A stretch of DNA of 64,000 bases from Brevibacterium marinum (GCF_011927955.1 NZ_JAATJN010000001.1:3410001-3474000); one strand, 5' to 3'; positions 53,401 through 63,212 are shown, counted from the first letter of the stretch. The notes: generated from the sequence alone by a model not told the origin. Numbers and translations are program-made.

Positions 53401-54818
53401 GTCAGCAGAACCGTAGCGCAGGGTCGCCTCAGGCGAGTCCGCGCATCCTCATCGTCGCCGACGACCTCACCGGCGGCAACGCCTGCGGAGCTCTCTTCGC
53501 CGAGGCGGGCCTGTCGACGATGACGATCCCCGGCACCAGCCGCGGCGGTTCCCCGAGCGGCGGCAGTGCCGATGACGGTGCCTGCCGAGACAGCGCCCAG
53601 ATCGCGAAAGCGCTCGATGACTATGACGCTGTCGTCGTCAACACGAACTCCCGGCACCTGTCGCCGACCGAGGCCGCAGCCTCGACCGATGCCGCAGTCC
53701 GGGGTGCCGGTCCGGTCGACCTCGTTGCCTGCCGCATCGACACGACCCTGCGCGGCAATGTCGGACCCACCGCCGAGGCGGCTCTGCGGGCCCGACGGGA
53801 TCTGGCCTCCGCACCGGGACCGGAGCGTGTGATGGGTCTGTGCATTCCCGCCTTCCCTGCCTCCGGCCGCGTCACCGTGGGCGGTCAGCAGCTGCTGCAC
53901 GGGAGGCTGCTGGAGGACACCGAGCTGCGCAACGATGTCCGCTCCCCCATGCGCACCTCGGTCGTCGCCGATGTCCTGCGGGAGAACACCGCACTCGAGT
54001 GCCACACCGTCGAGCTCTCGACCATCCTCGCCGGCAGCGCGGCGATCTGCTCCGAAGTGCTCGGGGCTCTAGCCGCGGGCGCCGAGGTCATCGTCGCCGA
54101 CGCGATGACCGACGAGCACATCGACCTCGTCGCCCGGACCCTCGCCGGCCTCAACCAGGACGAGAACCTGGAATGGGTGTCCATCGATCCCGGACCGGGC
54201 AGTCTGGCCCTGGCCCGAGCACTGTTGCCGAAACGTGGGTCCGGGGTCATCCTCGGAGTCTCCGGCTCGGCGACCGAGGTCACTCGCTCCCAGCTGGCCG
54301 AACTCGACGAGGACCCGACGATCACGGTGCTGCGGCCCGCCCTCGACGCGGACGACCTGCCCGATGTGCAGGCGACGGTCGAACTGGTTCGCACGGCCGC
54401 CTCGGCGGACGGAGCTGCACCGGCGGAGGCAGCCACCTCGGCACGCAGCGGCGCGGTGAGGGCGATCATTCTCGCCACCGTCGTCGATGCCACCGATCTG
54501 CTCGAGCTCACCGACGAACAGTCGGAGCTCATTCCCCGTCGGCTCGCCCGGATCACCGCCGAGCTGATGTCCACGACGGCGCTCACCGGCCTCTACACCA
54601 CCGGTGGGGACGTCACGGCAGCCGTGCTCGGCGAACTGGACGCGATCGGCATGGAGATCCACTCCGAGATCGTGCCATTGGCCGTGGGCGGGCGCATCGT
54701 CGGCGGAGTCGGCGCCGGATTGCCGATCGTCACGAAGGGCGGGCTCATCGGAGACGCAGGCACGGGAGTCCTGTGCCTGGACCACCTCATGGCCACCGCA
54801 GGAATGGGTCGCGCATGA
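53397..54818 (+). CDS. dtnK: Four-carbon acid sugar kinase family protein (D-threonate kinase-like)
   Basis: A 473-residue protein of the four-carbon acid sugar kinase family (DUF1537). The N-terminal domain starts ILIVADDLTGGNACGALFAEAG, and RIDTTLRGNVGPTAEAAL follows; the C-terminal nucleotide-binding domain ends TTGGDVTAAVLGELDAIGME and VGAGLPIVTKGGLIGD. Family members phosphorylate D-threonate, D-erythronate or related acids at C4. Directly followed by a PdxA2-like dehydrogenase, which is the known D-threonate arrangement (DtnK plus PdxA2). The symbol reflects this context. Start ATG overlaps the gntP stop (ATGA). Confidence 0.78.
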   Translation: MSQQNRSAGSPQASPRILIVADDLTGGNACGALFAEAGLSTMTIPGTSRGGSPSGGSADDGACRDSAQIAKALDDYDAVVVNTNSRHLSPTEAAASTDAAVRGAGPVDLVACRIDTTLRGNVGPTAEAALRARRDLASAPGPERVMGLCIPAFPASGRVTVGGQQLLHGRLLEDTELRNDVRSPMRTSVVADVLRENTALECHTVELSTILAGSAAICSEVLGALAAGAEVIVADAMTDEHIDLVARTLAGLNQDENLEWVSIDPGPGSLALARALLPKRGSGVILGVSGSATEVTRSQLAELDEDPTITVLRPALDADDLPDVQATVELVRTAASADGAAPAEAATSARSGAVRAIILATVVDATDLLELTDEQSELIPRRLARITAELMSTTALTGLYTTGGDVTAAVLGELDAIGMEIHSEIVPLAVGGRIVGGVGAGLPIVTKGGLIGDAGTGVLCLDHLMATAGMGRA

Positions 54819-54894
54819 CCGCCCACAATTTCACGCATCTCGACCCTGTCGACGCGCGCAGCACACATGAGAACACAACGTTGAGGAGATTGAC

Positions 54895-55938
54895 ATGACC
54901 GCACCCGTACTCGCCATGACCGTGGGCGACCCGGTGGGTATCGGCCCCGAGATCACCGCGACAGTGCTCGCCGAATTCGCCGGACGCGACGACCAGCACG
55001 GTGTCGCCGTGGCTGACCTGGCAGTGATGAAACGTGCCGTTGACGTGCTGGGACTCGACGTCGAGCTGCGGGCGATCACCGACTGGTCGACGCCGTCTGC
55101 CGGACAGGGAGTCATCGACGTCTTCGACATCGGCGTGCTCGGACACGACCTTCCCGGATGGGGCGTCGTCGATGCCCGCGCCGGCCAGGCCGCCGTGACC
55201 GCGATCGAGGTCGCCACGAAGGCGGCAATGGATCAGGAGATCGCCGGCATCGTCACCGGCCCCATCAACAAGGAAGCCGTGTGGAAGTCCGGATCCAAGC
55301 ACCTGGGCCACACGGAGATGCTCGGCGAGCTCACCGGCGTGAGCAAACAGGACACGATGTTCGTCGTCGAGAACACGAAGACCCCCGAGCACAAACTCCA
55401 GATCTTCTTCGCCACCCGACACATGTCACTGCGCAAGGCCATCGACGCACTCACCGTCGACACCCAGGTCGACTCCATCGAACGCGCCCACCGTGCCCTG
55501 CAGCTCTACGGTGTGGACTCGCCGAGGTTGGCCGTCGCCGCGCTCAACCCGCACGGTGGAGAGAACGGTGCCTTCGGTGACGAGGAGATCGAGATCCTGC
55601 GCCCCGCCGTCGAGCGCGTGGGCGAGTCCGGCCTCGAGGTGACCGGACCGATCCCCGCGGACTCGGTCTTCCACCAGGGACTGTCCGGCCGCTTCGACGG
55701 TGTCCTCTCCCAGTACCACGATCAGGGCCACATCGCGTCGAAGACCTTCGACTTCGACGGCACGATCTCCGTGACCGTCGGGCTGCCGATCCTGCGCACC
55801 TCGGTCGATCACGGCACGGCCTTCGACATCGCCGGTCAGGGCATCGCCGATGCCGGCACCATGCGCTCGGCGTACCGGGCCGCGATCGGCTACGCGCCGT
55901 TCGTCGACGGCATCCGCGCGGAATACCTGCCGAAGTGA
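54895..55938 (+). CDS. pdxA2: PdxA family dehydrogenase (4-phospho-D-threonate type)
   Basis: A 347-residue PdxA-family enzyme. It has MTVGDPVGIGPEITATVLAE at the start, IVTGPINKEAVWKSG, HTEMLGEL, and the metal-binding C-terminal part QYHDQGHIASKTFDFD with the conserved His and GLPILRTSVDHGTAFD. Metabolic versions (PdxA2) oxidise and decarboxylate 4-phospho-D-threonate or D-erythronate to dihydroxyacetone phosphate. Placed after a four-carbon acid sugar kinase and gntP, this role fits better than vitamin B6 synthesis. Confidence 0.82.
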   Translation: MTAPVLAMTVGDPVGIGPEITATVLAEFAGRDDQHGVAVADLAVMKRAVDVLGLDVELRAITDWSTPSAGQGVIDVFDIGVLGHDLPGWGVVDARAGQAAVTAIEVATKAAMDQEIAGIVTGPINKEAVWKSGSKHLGHTEMLGELTGVSKQDTMFVVENTKTPEHKLQIFFATRHMSLRKAIDALTVDTQVDSIERAHRALQLYGVDSPRLAVAALNPHGGENGAFGDEEIEILRPAVERVGESGLEVTGPIPADSVFHQGLSGRFDGVLSQYHDQGHIASKTFDFDGTISVTVGLPILRTSVDHGTAFDIAGQGIADAGTMRSAYRAAIGYAPFVDGIRAEYLPK

Positions 55939-56006
55939 GCGATACCTGCCGAAGCGCTGGCGCCTCGTCGGGGCTGTGACGCACCGGCCGGAGTAAGGAA
56001 CGAACG

Positions 56007-56732
56007 ATGGCGATTCGCACGGGCACACAGAAGCGTCGGGATGACATCCAGTCGCTGCTCGCGACCGGTTCGTGGACGATCTCGCGACTCGCCGTGGAGC
56101 TGGAGACCTCGGAGTCGACGATCCGTCGGGACCTGCGTGAGATGTCGGCGACCGGTGAGGTCATCCGCACGATCGGGGGCGCCACCGCCGCCGGGTACGT
56201 CGAACCTCCCTTGGGCCAGCGGATGGAGGCCAACGCCGAGGCCAAGGACGCGATTGCCGCGGCCGCGATGGATTACCTCGGCGACGGGAGCGTGCGCACG
56301 GTCTTCCTCGATGCCGGGTCGACCACGGTCCGGGTGGCCCAACGCATCCGCGATCGCGAGGACCTCACCGTCTACACGCGCGGCCTCGAGGTCGCCATGG
56401 CTCTGGCGCAGCCCAACGGGCCCGAGGTCGTCATGGTCGGCGGCCGGGTCTCGGCCAAGTCGCATGGGACGACGGGCGCCTTCAGCGACCATGCTCTGGG
56501 CCGCATCCGCGTCGACCTGGCGCTGCTGGGCGCCGACGCCGTGGATGCCGCCAAGGGCTTGGGCGAGCCGACCTTGGACGAGGCTCGGACCAAGGAGGTC
56601 ATCTCCGAACGTGCCCGCACCGTGGTCGTCCTCGCCGACAGCTCCAAGGCAGGACGCGAAGTCTCTGCGTGGGCTCCGCTGTCTGAGGGCTGGGTGTGGA
56701 TCGACGAGGACGGGGTGCATCCCCAGAGGTGA
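56007..56732 (+). CDS. DeoR/GlpR-family transcriptional regulator
   Basis: A 241-residue repressor. The N-terminal DeoR HTH is RRDDIQSLLATGSWTISRLA and SESTIRRDLREMSATGEVIR; the C-terminal sugar-phosphate-binding domain has FLDAGSTTVRVAQRI, MVGGRVSAKSHGTTGAFSD and LLGADAVDAAKGLGEPT. It is the last gene of the gntP-kinase-pdxA2 operon, so it probably represses this operon and responds to a phosphorylated intermediate. Ends 4 bases from the convergent BCCT gene. Confidence 0.88.
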   Translation: MAIRTGTQKRRDDIQSLLATGSWTISRLAVELETSESTIRRDLREMSATGEVIRTIGGATAAGYVEPPLGQRMEANAEAKDAIAAAAMDYLGDGSVRTVFLDAGSTTVRVAQRIRDREDLTVYTRGLEVAMALAQPNGPEVVMVGGRVSAKSHGTTGAFSDHALGRIRVDLALLGADAVDAAKGLGEPTLDEARTKEVISERARTVVVLADSSKAGREVSAWAPLSEGWVWIDEDGVHPQR

Positions 56733-56735
56733 AGC

Positions 56736-58328
56736 TCAGGCCAGGTTCTGCTCCTTCGCCATCTGTCGGACGTAGATCGGTGCCGCGAACAGTGAGGGCA
56801 GCATGACGAAGGCAACCGGAACCGCGGTGATGACGATCGCCGACTGCAGTGCCTCGACCCCGCCATCGCCGAGGCTGATGAGCACGGCCGCCGTGATGCC
56901 GATGAGCAGCGCCCAGGTGGCCCGCAGCTTTGGGGAGGGTTCGCCGCTGGTCATGCATGACTGCGACATCGCGAACGACATGGAATCGGTGGTCGTCGCG
57001 ACGAACGTCATGGTCAGAATCAGGAAACCGATGCTGATGATCGTCGACAGCGGCAGGTTGTCGCTGATCGCCATGACCGCGGCAGGCAGCCCCCCGTCCA
57101 TCAGCGGTCCTGAGATGGAGCCTTCGGTCTGCTGCTCGAGGAAGATTCCGGTGCCGCCGAGGACGGAGAACCAGAACGTCGTGGCGATGGGAGGCAGGAC
57201 CGTGGTGCTGATGAGCAGGTCCCGGACGGTGCGACCCTTTGAGATTCTGGCGATGAAGATCGCCATCAGCGGTGCGTAGCCGAGGAACCAGCCGAAGAAG
57301 AACACCGTCCAGCCCGAGAGCCATTCGGTGTCGCCGCGGTAGAGCGTCATGCTGAAGAAGTCGGTCATGTACAGGGCGAAACCGCTGAAGTAGCTTTTGA
57401 TGACGAACCAGGCCGAGCCGAGCACGAGCACTGCGGCCATGAGGGCCAGAGCCATCCAGATGTTGGCGCTGCTGAGGAATCTGATACCGCGGCTGACACC
57501 GGAGAATACGCTGACACCTGCGACAGCAGTGAGCACGGCGATCACGAGCAGCTGCACCGGATAGACATCGGGGATGCCGAACAGAGAGTTCAATCCGTAG
57601 GAGACCTGCAGTCCGAGGAACCCGACCGGCCCGATCGTTCCCGCGGCCACGGCGATGACACAGACGACATCGACGATACCCGCGACGGGCCCCTTGGCCG
57701 CACGCGCACCCAGGATCGGGTAGAGGAGGCTGCGAGGACGCAGCGGCATCCCCTTCTCTGCCGCGCGCATCATCACGATCGTCCCCAATGATCCCAGGAT
57801 CGCCCAGGCGAGGAAGCCCCAGTCGATGAAGCTCGTGGCCAGCGCGGCGGCCACTGCATCGAAGCCGCTGTGACCGTCATTGGTGAAGTACGGCGGTGCC
57901 GTTGCGTAGTGGTACATCGGTTCGGCCGCGGCCCAGAACACTCCCCCGGCGGCCAGCAGAGTCGTCATGATCATGGCGATCCAGCTGAAGCGGTTGAAGT
58001 CCGGGTGCGCCTGGTTGCCCAGCCGTGCCTTGGCCCACGGGGTGAAGATCAGGACAAGGGCGATGAGGAAGGTCGCCAGCAGGAGAACCTGCCAGTACAT
58101 GCCGAAGATGTTCGCACAGGCGGTGAAGGCGGCGCCCACCCAGGACGACATCTCGGCCGGAAGGATGAGGGCGAGGACGACGAACAGCCCGAGGATTCCG
58201 ACGCTGGCGCCTGCTACGGCACGGTCGATGCGGCCGCTCGGCCTCGTCTCAGGTGCCTTGTCGACGGTTGCCGTCGGGGATCGTGTGTCGTGTCCGTTCG
58301 AACCTGACCGGTCCGTGGTCTCGTCCAT
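56736..58328 (-). CDS. BCCT family transporter
   Basis: A 530-residue carrier with about 12 helices of the betaine/choline/carnitine family. Matching signatures are AAGGVFWAAAEPMYHYATAPP, FLAWAILGSLGTIVMMRAAE, and FFFGWFLGYAPLMAIFIARISKGRT, which replaces the family's usual W-rich FWWxWW sequence. Substrate may be glycine betaine or another quaternary amine; the changed Trp residues make it uncertain. I chose the ATG at 58328 (GGAAGG upstream); the N-terminal ~45 residues are hydrophilic. Confidence 0.85.
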   Translation of the reverse strand: MDETTDRSGSNGHDTRSPTATVDKAPETRPSGRIDRAVAGASVGILGLFVVLALILPAEMSSWVGAAFTACANIFGMYWQVLLLATFLIALVLIFTPWAKARLGNQAHPDFNRFSWIAMIMTTLLAAGGVFWAAAEPMYHYATAPPYFTNDGHSGFDAVAAALATSFIDWGFLAWAILGSLGTIVMMRAAEKGMPLRPRSLLYPILGARAAKGPVAGIVDVVCVIAVAAGTIGPVGFLGLQVSYGLNSLFGIPDVYPVQLLVIAVLTAVAGVSVFSGVSRGIRFLSSANIWMALALMAAVLVLGSAWFVIKSYFSGFALYMTDFFSMTLYRGDTEWLSGWTVFFFGWFLGYAPLMAIFIARISKGRTVRDLLISTTVLPPIATTFWFSVLGGTGIFLEQQTEGSISGPLMDGGLPAAVMAISDNLPLSTIISIGFLILTMTFVATTTDSMSFAMSQSCMTSGEPSPKLRATWALLIGITAAVLISLGDGGVEALQSAIVITAVPVAFVMLPSLFAAPIYVRQMAKEQNLA

Positions 58329-58596
58329 GTCTGTGTTGCCTTCCGGAGCCCACCGCACCGAATGCTCGAGGTGGGCCGCATGTTGCCATCGATCGTTCTG
58401 TCAGGATTCGCAGCGGCCCAGTCTAGGACCTGAGGAACCCATTCGGATCAGTTCCGGTGGCGAAGTCACCGTGATCTGACACTCATTGCCATCATGGGCC
58501 GTTGCGGCCCTGCTCGGCTGATCGGAGAACGACCCTGTTCCTGCGACCCCGCTCGTGCGAGAATGCGATATCACCTTCGCCTTCAAGAGGACCACG

Positions 58597-59202
58597 ATGG
58601 CCGAGCACGATCTCAAGGAGTACCGGGACAAGCGACGGAACTCGACGACTTCCGAACCGTCGGGTGAAACGTCCACATCCGCGGAGGGAGTCGGGGCCGT
58701 GACACCGGTCTTCGTCATCCACCGCCACGACGCCACGAATCTGCACTTCGACTTCCGACTCGAGATCGATGGAGTCTTGGTCTCATGGGCCGTTCCGAAA
58801 GGGCCCTCACTTGATCCCTCGACGAAGCGGTTGGCCCATCGCACCGAGGACCACCCGTATGACTACGCGGACTTCGAGGGCCGCATCGAGGAAGGCTACG
58901 GTGCCGGCACGGTGATCGTCTGGGACACGGGCACATTCGAGAACGCCACCGAGATCGATGGAGACGAGGTGAGCGCGTCCCAAGGCCTCGACAACGGCCA
59001 CCTCGTCGTGGTGCTCCACGGGCAGAAGCTGGCCGGCGCATTCGCGCTGACTCAGACGAAAATGAATGGCGACGAGGCCAACTGGCTGCTCGTCAAGGTC
59101 GATGACTCCGGTGCAGATCGACGACGCAGGCCCACCTCGACACAGAACGAATCAGTGCTCAGCGGCAGACGCAACCAGGACATCGCTGCCGACGAACACT
59201 GA
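58597..59202 (+). CDS. Stand-alone LigD 3'-phosphoesterase domain protein
   Basis: A 201-residue protein that consists of the phosphoesterase (PE) domain of bacterial NHEJ ligase D. Conserved parts are VIHRHDATNLHFDFRLEIDG with the catalytic His, WAVPKGPSLDPSTKRLAH, EDHPYDYADFEGRIEEGYGAG and VIVWDTGTFE. PE trims 3'-phosphates and ribonucleotides at DNA breaks. I chose the ATG at 58597. It is convergent with the LigD polymerase gene and separated by 34 bases. Confidence 0.88.
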   Translation: MAEHDLKEYRDKRRNSTTSEPSGETSTSAEGVGAVTPVFVIHRHDATNLHFDFRLEIDGVLVSWAVPKGPSLDPSTKRLAHRTEDHPYDYADFEGRIEEGYGAGTVIVWDTGTFENATEIDGDEVSASQGLDNGHLVVVLHGQKLAGAFALTQTKMNGDEANWLLVKVDDSGADRRRRPTSTQNESVLSGRRNQDIAADEH

Positions 59203-59236
59203 TGCGGGAACGCCTGCGCCCATTCGGGGCGAGCGC

Positions 59237-60136
59237 CTAGAGCTTTCCCACAATCTCCATCGGCTTCGCGATGCCCTGGCGATGCCGTGCCATGGCATTC
59301 CACGGATCGGCACGTTGGGCCAGACGGTTGCGCACCGACTTCATCGTGTAGTCCTGGGGATCGATCGATGACAGTTCGTCCCAGGTGATCGGCGTCGCCA
59401 CCGGAGCTCCCGGGCGTGACCTCACGGCGTAGGGCGGCACCGCCGTCTGGGCATAGGCAATGCGTGCGATGTCGACAAGGACCCGGTCCCCGCGCTTGTT
59501 CTTCCTCGCCTCGATCGTCAGCAGCTCCGGATCCCGGTCGACGAGCACCCTGGCGCAGTTTCGCGCAAAGTCCCGCACCTCGTCGAAGTCGTGTTCGACG
59601 ATCAGCGGAACCTGTACGTGGTACCCCCGGGAGCCGGTCGTCTTGACGAATGCGTTCAGCCCCAGTTCATCCATCAGCTCACCCACCATCACCGTCGCCC
59701 TTCGCACCGCGGCGATCCCCGGCACCGAAGGGTCGAGGTCGACGATGAGCTGATCCGGATGGTCGAGGTCGGCCGAGGTCGCCAACCAGGTATGTGGTGT
59801 GATGCAGGCTTGGTCGACGAGGTAGACCAGGGTCCGGGCATTGTCGATCATCACCTGGTTCTGCTCCCCGTCCATCGTCGCCACCCGCACCGACTCGACG
59901 AACTCCGGGAAGTGCTCGGGGTACTTCTTCTCGTAGAACCACTCCGACCCGACTCCATCGGGGAATCGCTGCATCGAGATCGGACGGTCCCTGATGTGGG
60001 GAAGCATCACCTCGGCGACGTCCGCGTAGTACTTCGCCAGATCCGCCTTGGTGATCGGACCGCCGTCATCGGAGCCGAACATCTCCTTGTCGGCCTTGTC
60101 GATCGACACTCCTGAGACTTCCGCTGAAGAACTCAT
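59237..60136 (-). CDS. Stand-alone LigD polymerase domain protein
   Basis: A 299-residue archaeo-eukaryotic primase-type polymerase like the LigD Pol domain used in NHEJ. Features are ITKADLAKYYADVAEVMLPHI near residue 27, RPISMQRFPDGVGSEWFYEK, LIVDLDPSVPG with the metal-binding Asp pair, KTTGSRGYHVQVP, and TIEARKNKRGDRVLVDIARI. Start ATG at 60136 overlaps the stop of the ligase remnant upstream (TGATG), so the two genes were originally coupled. It fills gaps at broken DNA ends; its usual partners Ku and a full ligase are not in this window. Confidence 0.88.
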   Translation of the reverse strand: MSSSAEVSGVSIDKADKEMFGSDDGGPITKADLAKYYADVAEVMLPHIRDRPISMQRFPDGVGSEWFYEKKYPEHFPEFVESVRVATMDGEQNQVMIDNARTLVYLVDQACITPHTWLATSADLDHPDQLIVDLDPSVPGIAAVRRATVMVGELMDELGLNAFVKTTGSRGYHVQVPLIVEHDFDEVRDFARNCARVLVDRDPELLTIEARKNKRGDRVLVDIARIAYAQTAVPPYAVRSRPGAPVATPITWDELSSIDPQDYTMKSVRNRLAQRADPWNAMARHRQGIAKPMEIVGKL

Positions 60137-60384
60137 CACGCCTCCTTCACGACGTCTTCGGCCGCCTTGTCATTTCTCAGTCCGAGGTATCTGGGGTGGC
60201 GGAGCTGGTTCGCCGCCGTCCATTCGGTGAAGGCCACCTCGGCGACGTATTCCGGCTTCACCCAATGGCCGTCGCGAGGAAGGCTGCCCGTCGTACATGC
60301 GGACTCGGGAATCTCCATCGCGCTCAGCATCTCGTGCAGTCGGTCGAGTTCGTCGTCGGTCCAGTCGATGAGGCAGAAGAGCAT
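60136..60384 (-). pseudogene. ATP-dependent DNA ligase (LigD-type), C-terminal remnant
   Basis: The 82 residues of this frame match only the C-terminal OB-fold end of a LigD-type DNA ligase: DDELDRLHEMLSAMEIPES, HWVKPEYVAEVAFTEWT and RHPRYLGLRNDKAAEDVVKE. The nucleotidyltransferase part with the catalytic Lys is absent. Upstream, another frame (MRPDHRRLFPEIVTALAAQ, from 60463) resembles an earlier ligase segment, so the gene appears to have lost its centre and shifted frame. The last codons overlap the polymerase gene start. Almost certainly not an active ligase. Confidence 0.65.
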
Positions 60385-60479
60385 GCTCTTCCGGTCGACG
60401 AGCGGTCTGTGCTGCGAGGGCCGTGACGATCTCCGGGAAGAGCCTGCGGTGGTCGGGACGCATCAGTCATGCTCGCTCC

Positions 60480-61460
60480 TCAGACCACTGTCAGGACGAG
60501 CTTGCCTGCGGTGCGATTGGTCTGCAGCTCCTCATGTGCCCTGGCCGCCTCGTCCAAGCCGAAGGTGCCGGCGATCGAGGCATGCAGCTGTCCCGATCGG
60601 ACGAGGCCGGCGATGGCGAGCATCCCGGCTTGGTCGGACTCGACGAGGAGGTTCTCGATTCGCATCCCCTGCGCGGCGGCCCGCTCCGACATTCCCTCCA
60701 CTGGGATCGGAATGGTCGAGACGAGGATTCCGCCGGTCGTCATGGTCTGCAGCGACCTCGACTGGTATTCACCGCCGATCGTGTCGAGGACGATGTCGAT
60801 GTCATGGACCGCCTCGGCGAAGTCGACCTCGCGGTAGTCGATCATCTCGTCGGCGCCCATGCCACGGACGAAGTCGTGCTTCGGTTCGCTCGCGGTTCCG
60901 ATCACGTACGCACCGCGGGCCTTCGCGATCTGCACGGCCAGATGGCCGACTCCCCCAGCAGCGGCATGGATGAGGACGCGGTCGCCTTGACCCACCTCGG
61001 CGGTGTCGACGAGGGACTGCCAGGCGGTCAGCGCCGCCAGCGGAATCGCCCCGGCCTGCACATGATCGATGCCGCCCGGCTTCGGGGCGAAGGCACGGGT
61101 CGGTGCCAGCACATACTCGGCATGTGCCCCCACCCCGAAGGGATAGGGCAGCATGCCGAAGACCTCATCGCCGGGTTTGAACAGGGTGACTCCGACCCCC
61201 ACTGTCTCGACGACGCCGGAGACGTCCCAGCCGAGGACGAACGGCGGTGACGGCAGGAAAGCACGATGGCCTCGGTGCTTCCAGTCGGTCGGGTTCATAC
61301 CGGCGGCATGGACCCGGATGAGGATCTGGGATGGGCCGGGCGTCGGAACAGGCAGCTGGATCTCATGGAGGACCTCGGGGCCGCCGAGTTCGTCCTGGCT
61401 GATGGCCCGCATCGTCGGTCGGTCAGAAGTTGCTGATGTCTCCGCATTCGTTTCCGTCAT
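60480..61460 (-). CDS. NADP-dependent MDR family oxidoreductase (quinone reductase-like)
   Basis: A 326-residue zinc-independent medium-chain dehydrogenase/reductase. Typical features are MRAISQDELGGPEVLHEIQ at the start, AAGMNPTDWKHRG, GWDVSGVVETVGVGV, and nucleotide-binding HAAAGGVGHLAVQIAKARGA. No structural-zinc Cys cluster, so it belongs to the quinone oxidoreductase-like subgroup, which reduces quinones or enones with NADPH. I chose ATG 61460 with GAGG 8 bases upstream; longer starts are open but less fitting. Confidence 0.85.
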   Translation of the reverse strand: MTETNAETSATSDRPTMRAISQDELGGPEVLHEIQLPVPTPGPSQILIRVHAAGMNPTDWKHRGHRAFLPSPPFVLGWDVSGVVETVGVGVTLFKPGDEVFGMLPYPFGVGAHAEYVLAPTRAFAPKPGGIDHVQAGAIPLAALTAWQSLVDTAEVGQGDRVLIHAAAGGVGHLAVQIAKARGAYVIGTASEPKHDFVRGMGADEMIDYREVDFAEAVHDIDIVLDTIGGEYQSRSLQTMTTGGILVSTIPIPVEGMSERAAAQGMRIENLLVESDQAGMLAIAGLVRSGQLHASIAGTFGLDEAARAHEELQTNRTAGKLVLTVV

Positions 61461-61826
61461 GGCCCCATCCTCGTGGTTTTCACCCATCGGCACCAGAGGG
61501 TCTGGGAAACGAACCGAGCCCCGGACCGCGTACCCTACTCCTGGTCCGGCTCCAGACGAACTCAGCCACTCATCCGGACTTCTGTCAACCGGTAGGACAT
61601 AACGATTTCCAGTGAACATTCTGTGAAACTCGCCTTGCCGTCAGATTTTCGCTGACTTTCCCATTTGCGCAGGTCAGGCACCTACTGGGCCTGAAAACGC
61701 TCCCAGACACGCCGCCGAGTTGACAGCATTTCCACGTTGATTCGTGGAGGAGATGCTCGTAGCGTCGATGGTTGCTTCTCTCTTGAGGGCCACCTCGATG
61801 ATGGTCCCGCACGATCGGAGGATCTA

Positions 61827-63212
61827 ATGAGCAATCCAAACACGCATCCGGATTCGACACCCCACGCATCCCCTCCGGAACCAGAGCTGAAGACCGTCCG
61901 CAAGGCTGTTGCCGCCTCCGCGATCGGCAATGCCACCGAGTGGTTCGACTACGGTCTCTACGCCGTGTCGATCACCTACATCACCCAGCACTTCTTCCCC
62001 GGAAGTCATGGACAGCTGCTTGCACTGGCCACCTTCGCCGTATCCTTCATCTTCCGACCGCTCGGTGGAATCGTCTGGGGCCCGATGGGCGACCGACTCG
62101 GCCGCAAACGAGTGCTGGCACTGACGATCCTGCTCATGGCCGGCTCGACCTTCTGCATCGCACTGCTGCCGAGCTACGCGACGATCGGCGTCGCCGCTCC
62201 GATCATCCTGGTGCTGCTCCGAGTCATCCAGGGATTCTCCTCCGGGGGTGAGTACGGCGGTGCCGCGACCTTCATGGCGGAGTACGCACCGGACAATCGG
62301 CGCGGCTTCTTCGGCAGCTTCCTCGAATTCGGCACCTTGGCCGGCATGGCCGCCGGTTCGCTGATCGTCCTGCTGCTCCAGCTTGGCCTCGGCGAGGAGA
62401 CGATGATGACGTGGGGGTGGAGGCTGCCCTTCGTCCTCGCCGGTGTCCTCGGTGTCGTCGGCCTCTATATGAGGACGAAGCTCGACGAGTCCCCTGTCTA
62501 CGAGGAGCTGGACGAGAATGATCAGGGAAAGACCGTCAAGGAAGTCTTCCGGATACTCTTCACCGGCTACTGGAAGCAGCTGCTCATTCTCGGCGGCATG
62601 GTCGTGGCGGTCAACGTCGTCAACTACACGCTGCTGTCCTATATGCCCGCCTACCTGCAGGGCCCGGTCGGCATGGGCGCCAATTCCTCGCTGACGGTGA
62701 TGTTCCTGGCTCAGGCATTCATGATGGTCCTCATCCCGTTCGGCGGCATGTTCTCGGACAAGGTCGGACGCAAACCGGTCTGGTATTTCTCCCTCATCGG
62801 GCTCTTCGTCGCCTCCATACCGATGTTCATGCTCATGGCCAACGGATTCGTCTGGGCCCTCATCGGGCTCGCTGTTCTCGGGATCCTCTACATTCCGCAG
62901 ATCTCGACGATCTCAGCGACCTTCCCTGCGATGTTCCCCGGACCGGTTCGCTTCGCGGGCTTCGCCATCTCCTACAACGTCTCGACCGCCCTCTTCGGAG
63001 GGACTGCCCCGTCGGTCAATGAAGCGATCATCGCTGCGACGGGGAACACGATCGTGCCTGCCTACTTCGTCATGGGAGCATGCGTGATCGGCTTCATCGC
63101 GACGATATTCATGAAGGAGACCAAGGGCGCGTCACTGCGTGGCTGTGGTCTGCCGGAAGAAGGCGCCGAAGTCGTCTTCGACGAAGACGAACTCGTCGAC
63201 GACGCGAAGTGA
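61827..63212 (+). CDS. MFS transporter, ProP-like MHS family
   Basis: A 461-residue, 12-helix carrier. IGNATEWFDYGLYAVSITY, GPMGDRLGRKRVLAL and RVIQGFSSGGEYGGAATFMAEY are typical of the proline/betaine ProP subgroup of MHS. It probably takes up compatible solutes or organic acids with protons. ATG at 61827 has CGGAGG upstream. The C-terminus is acidic (EEGAEVVFDEDELVDD), unlike the coiled coil of E. coli ProP. It is followed by a hairpin terminator. Confidence 0.85.
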   Translation: MSNPNTHPDSTPHASPPEPELKTVRKAVAASAIGNATEWFDYGLYAVSITYITQHFFPGSHGQLLALATFAVSFIFRPLGGIVWGPMGDRLGRKRVLALTILLMAGSTFCIALLPSYATIGVAAPIILVLLRVIQGFSSGGEYGGAATFMAEYAPDNRRGFFGSFLEFGTLAGMAAGSLIVLLLQLGLGEETMMTWGWRLPFVLAGVLGVVGLYMRTKLDESPVYEELDENDQGKTVKEVFRILFTGYWKQLLILGGMVVAVNVVNYTLLSYMPAYLQGPVGMGANSSLTVMFLAQAFMMVLIPFGGMFSDKVGRKPVWYFSLIGLFVASIPMFMLMANGFVWALIGLAVLGILYIPQISTISATFPAMFPGPVRFAGFAISYNVSTALFGGTAPSVNEAIIAATGNTIVPAYFVMGACVIGFIATIFMKETKGASLRGCGLPEEGAEVVFDEDELVDDAK

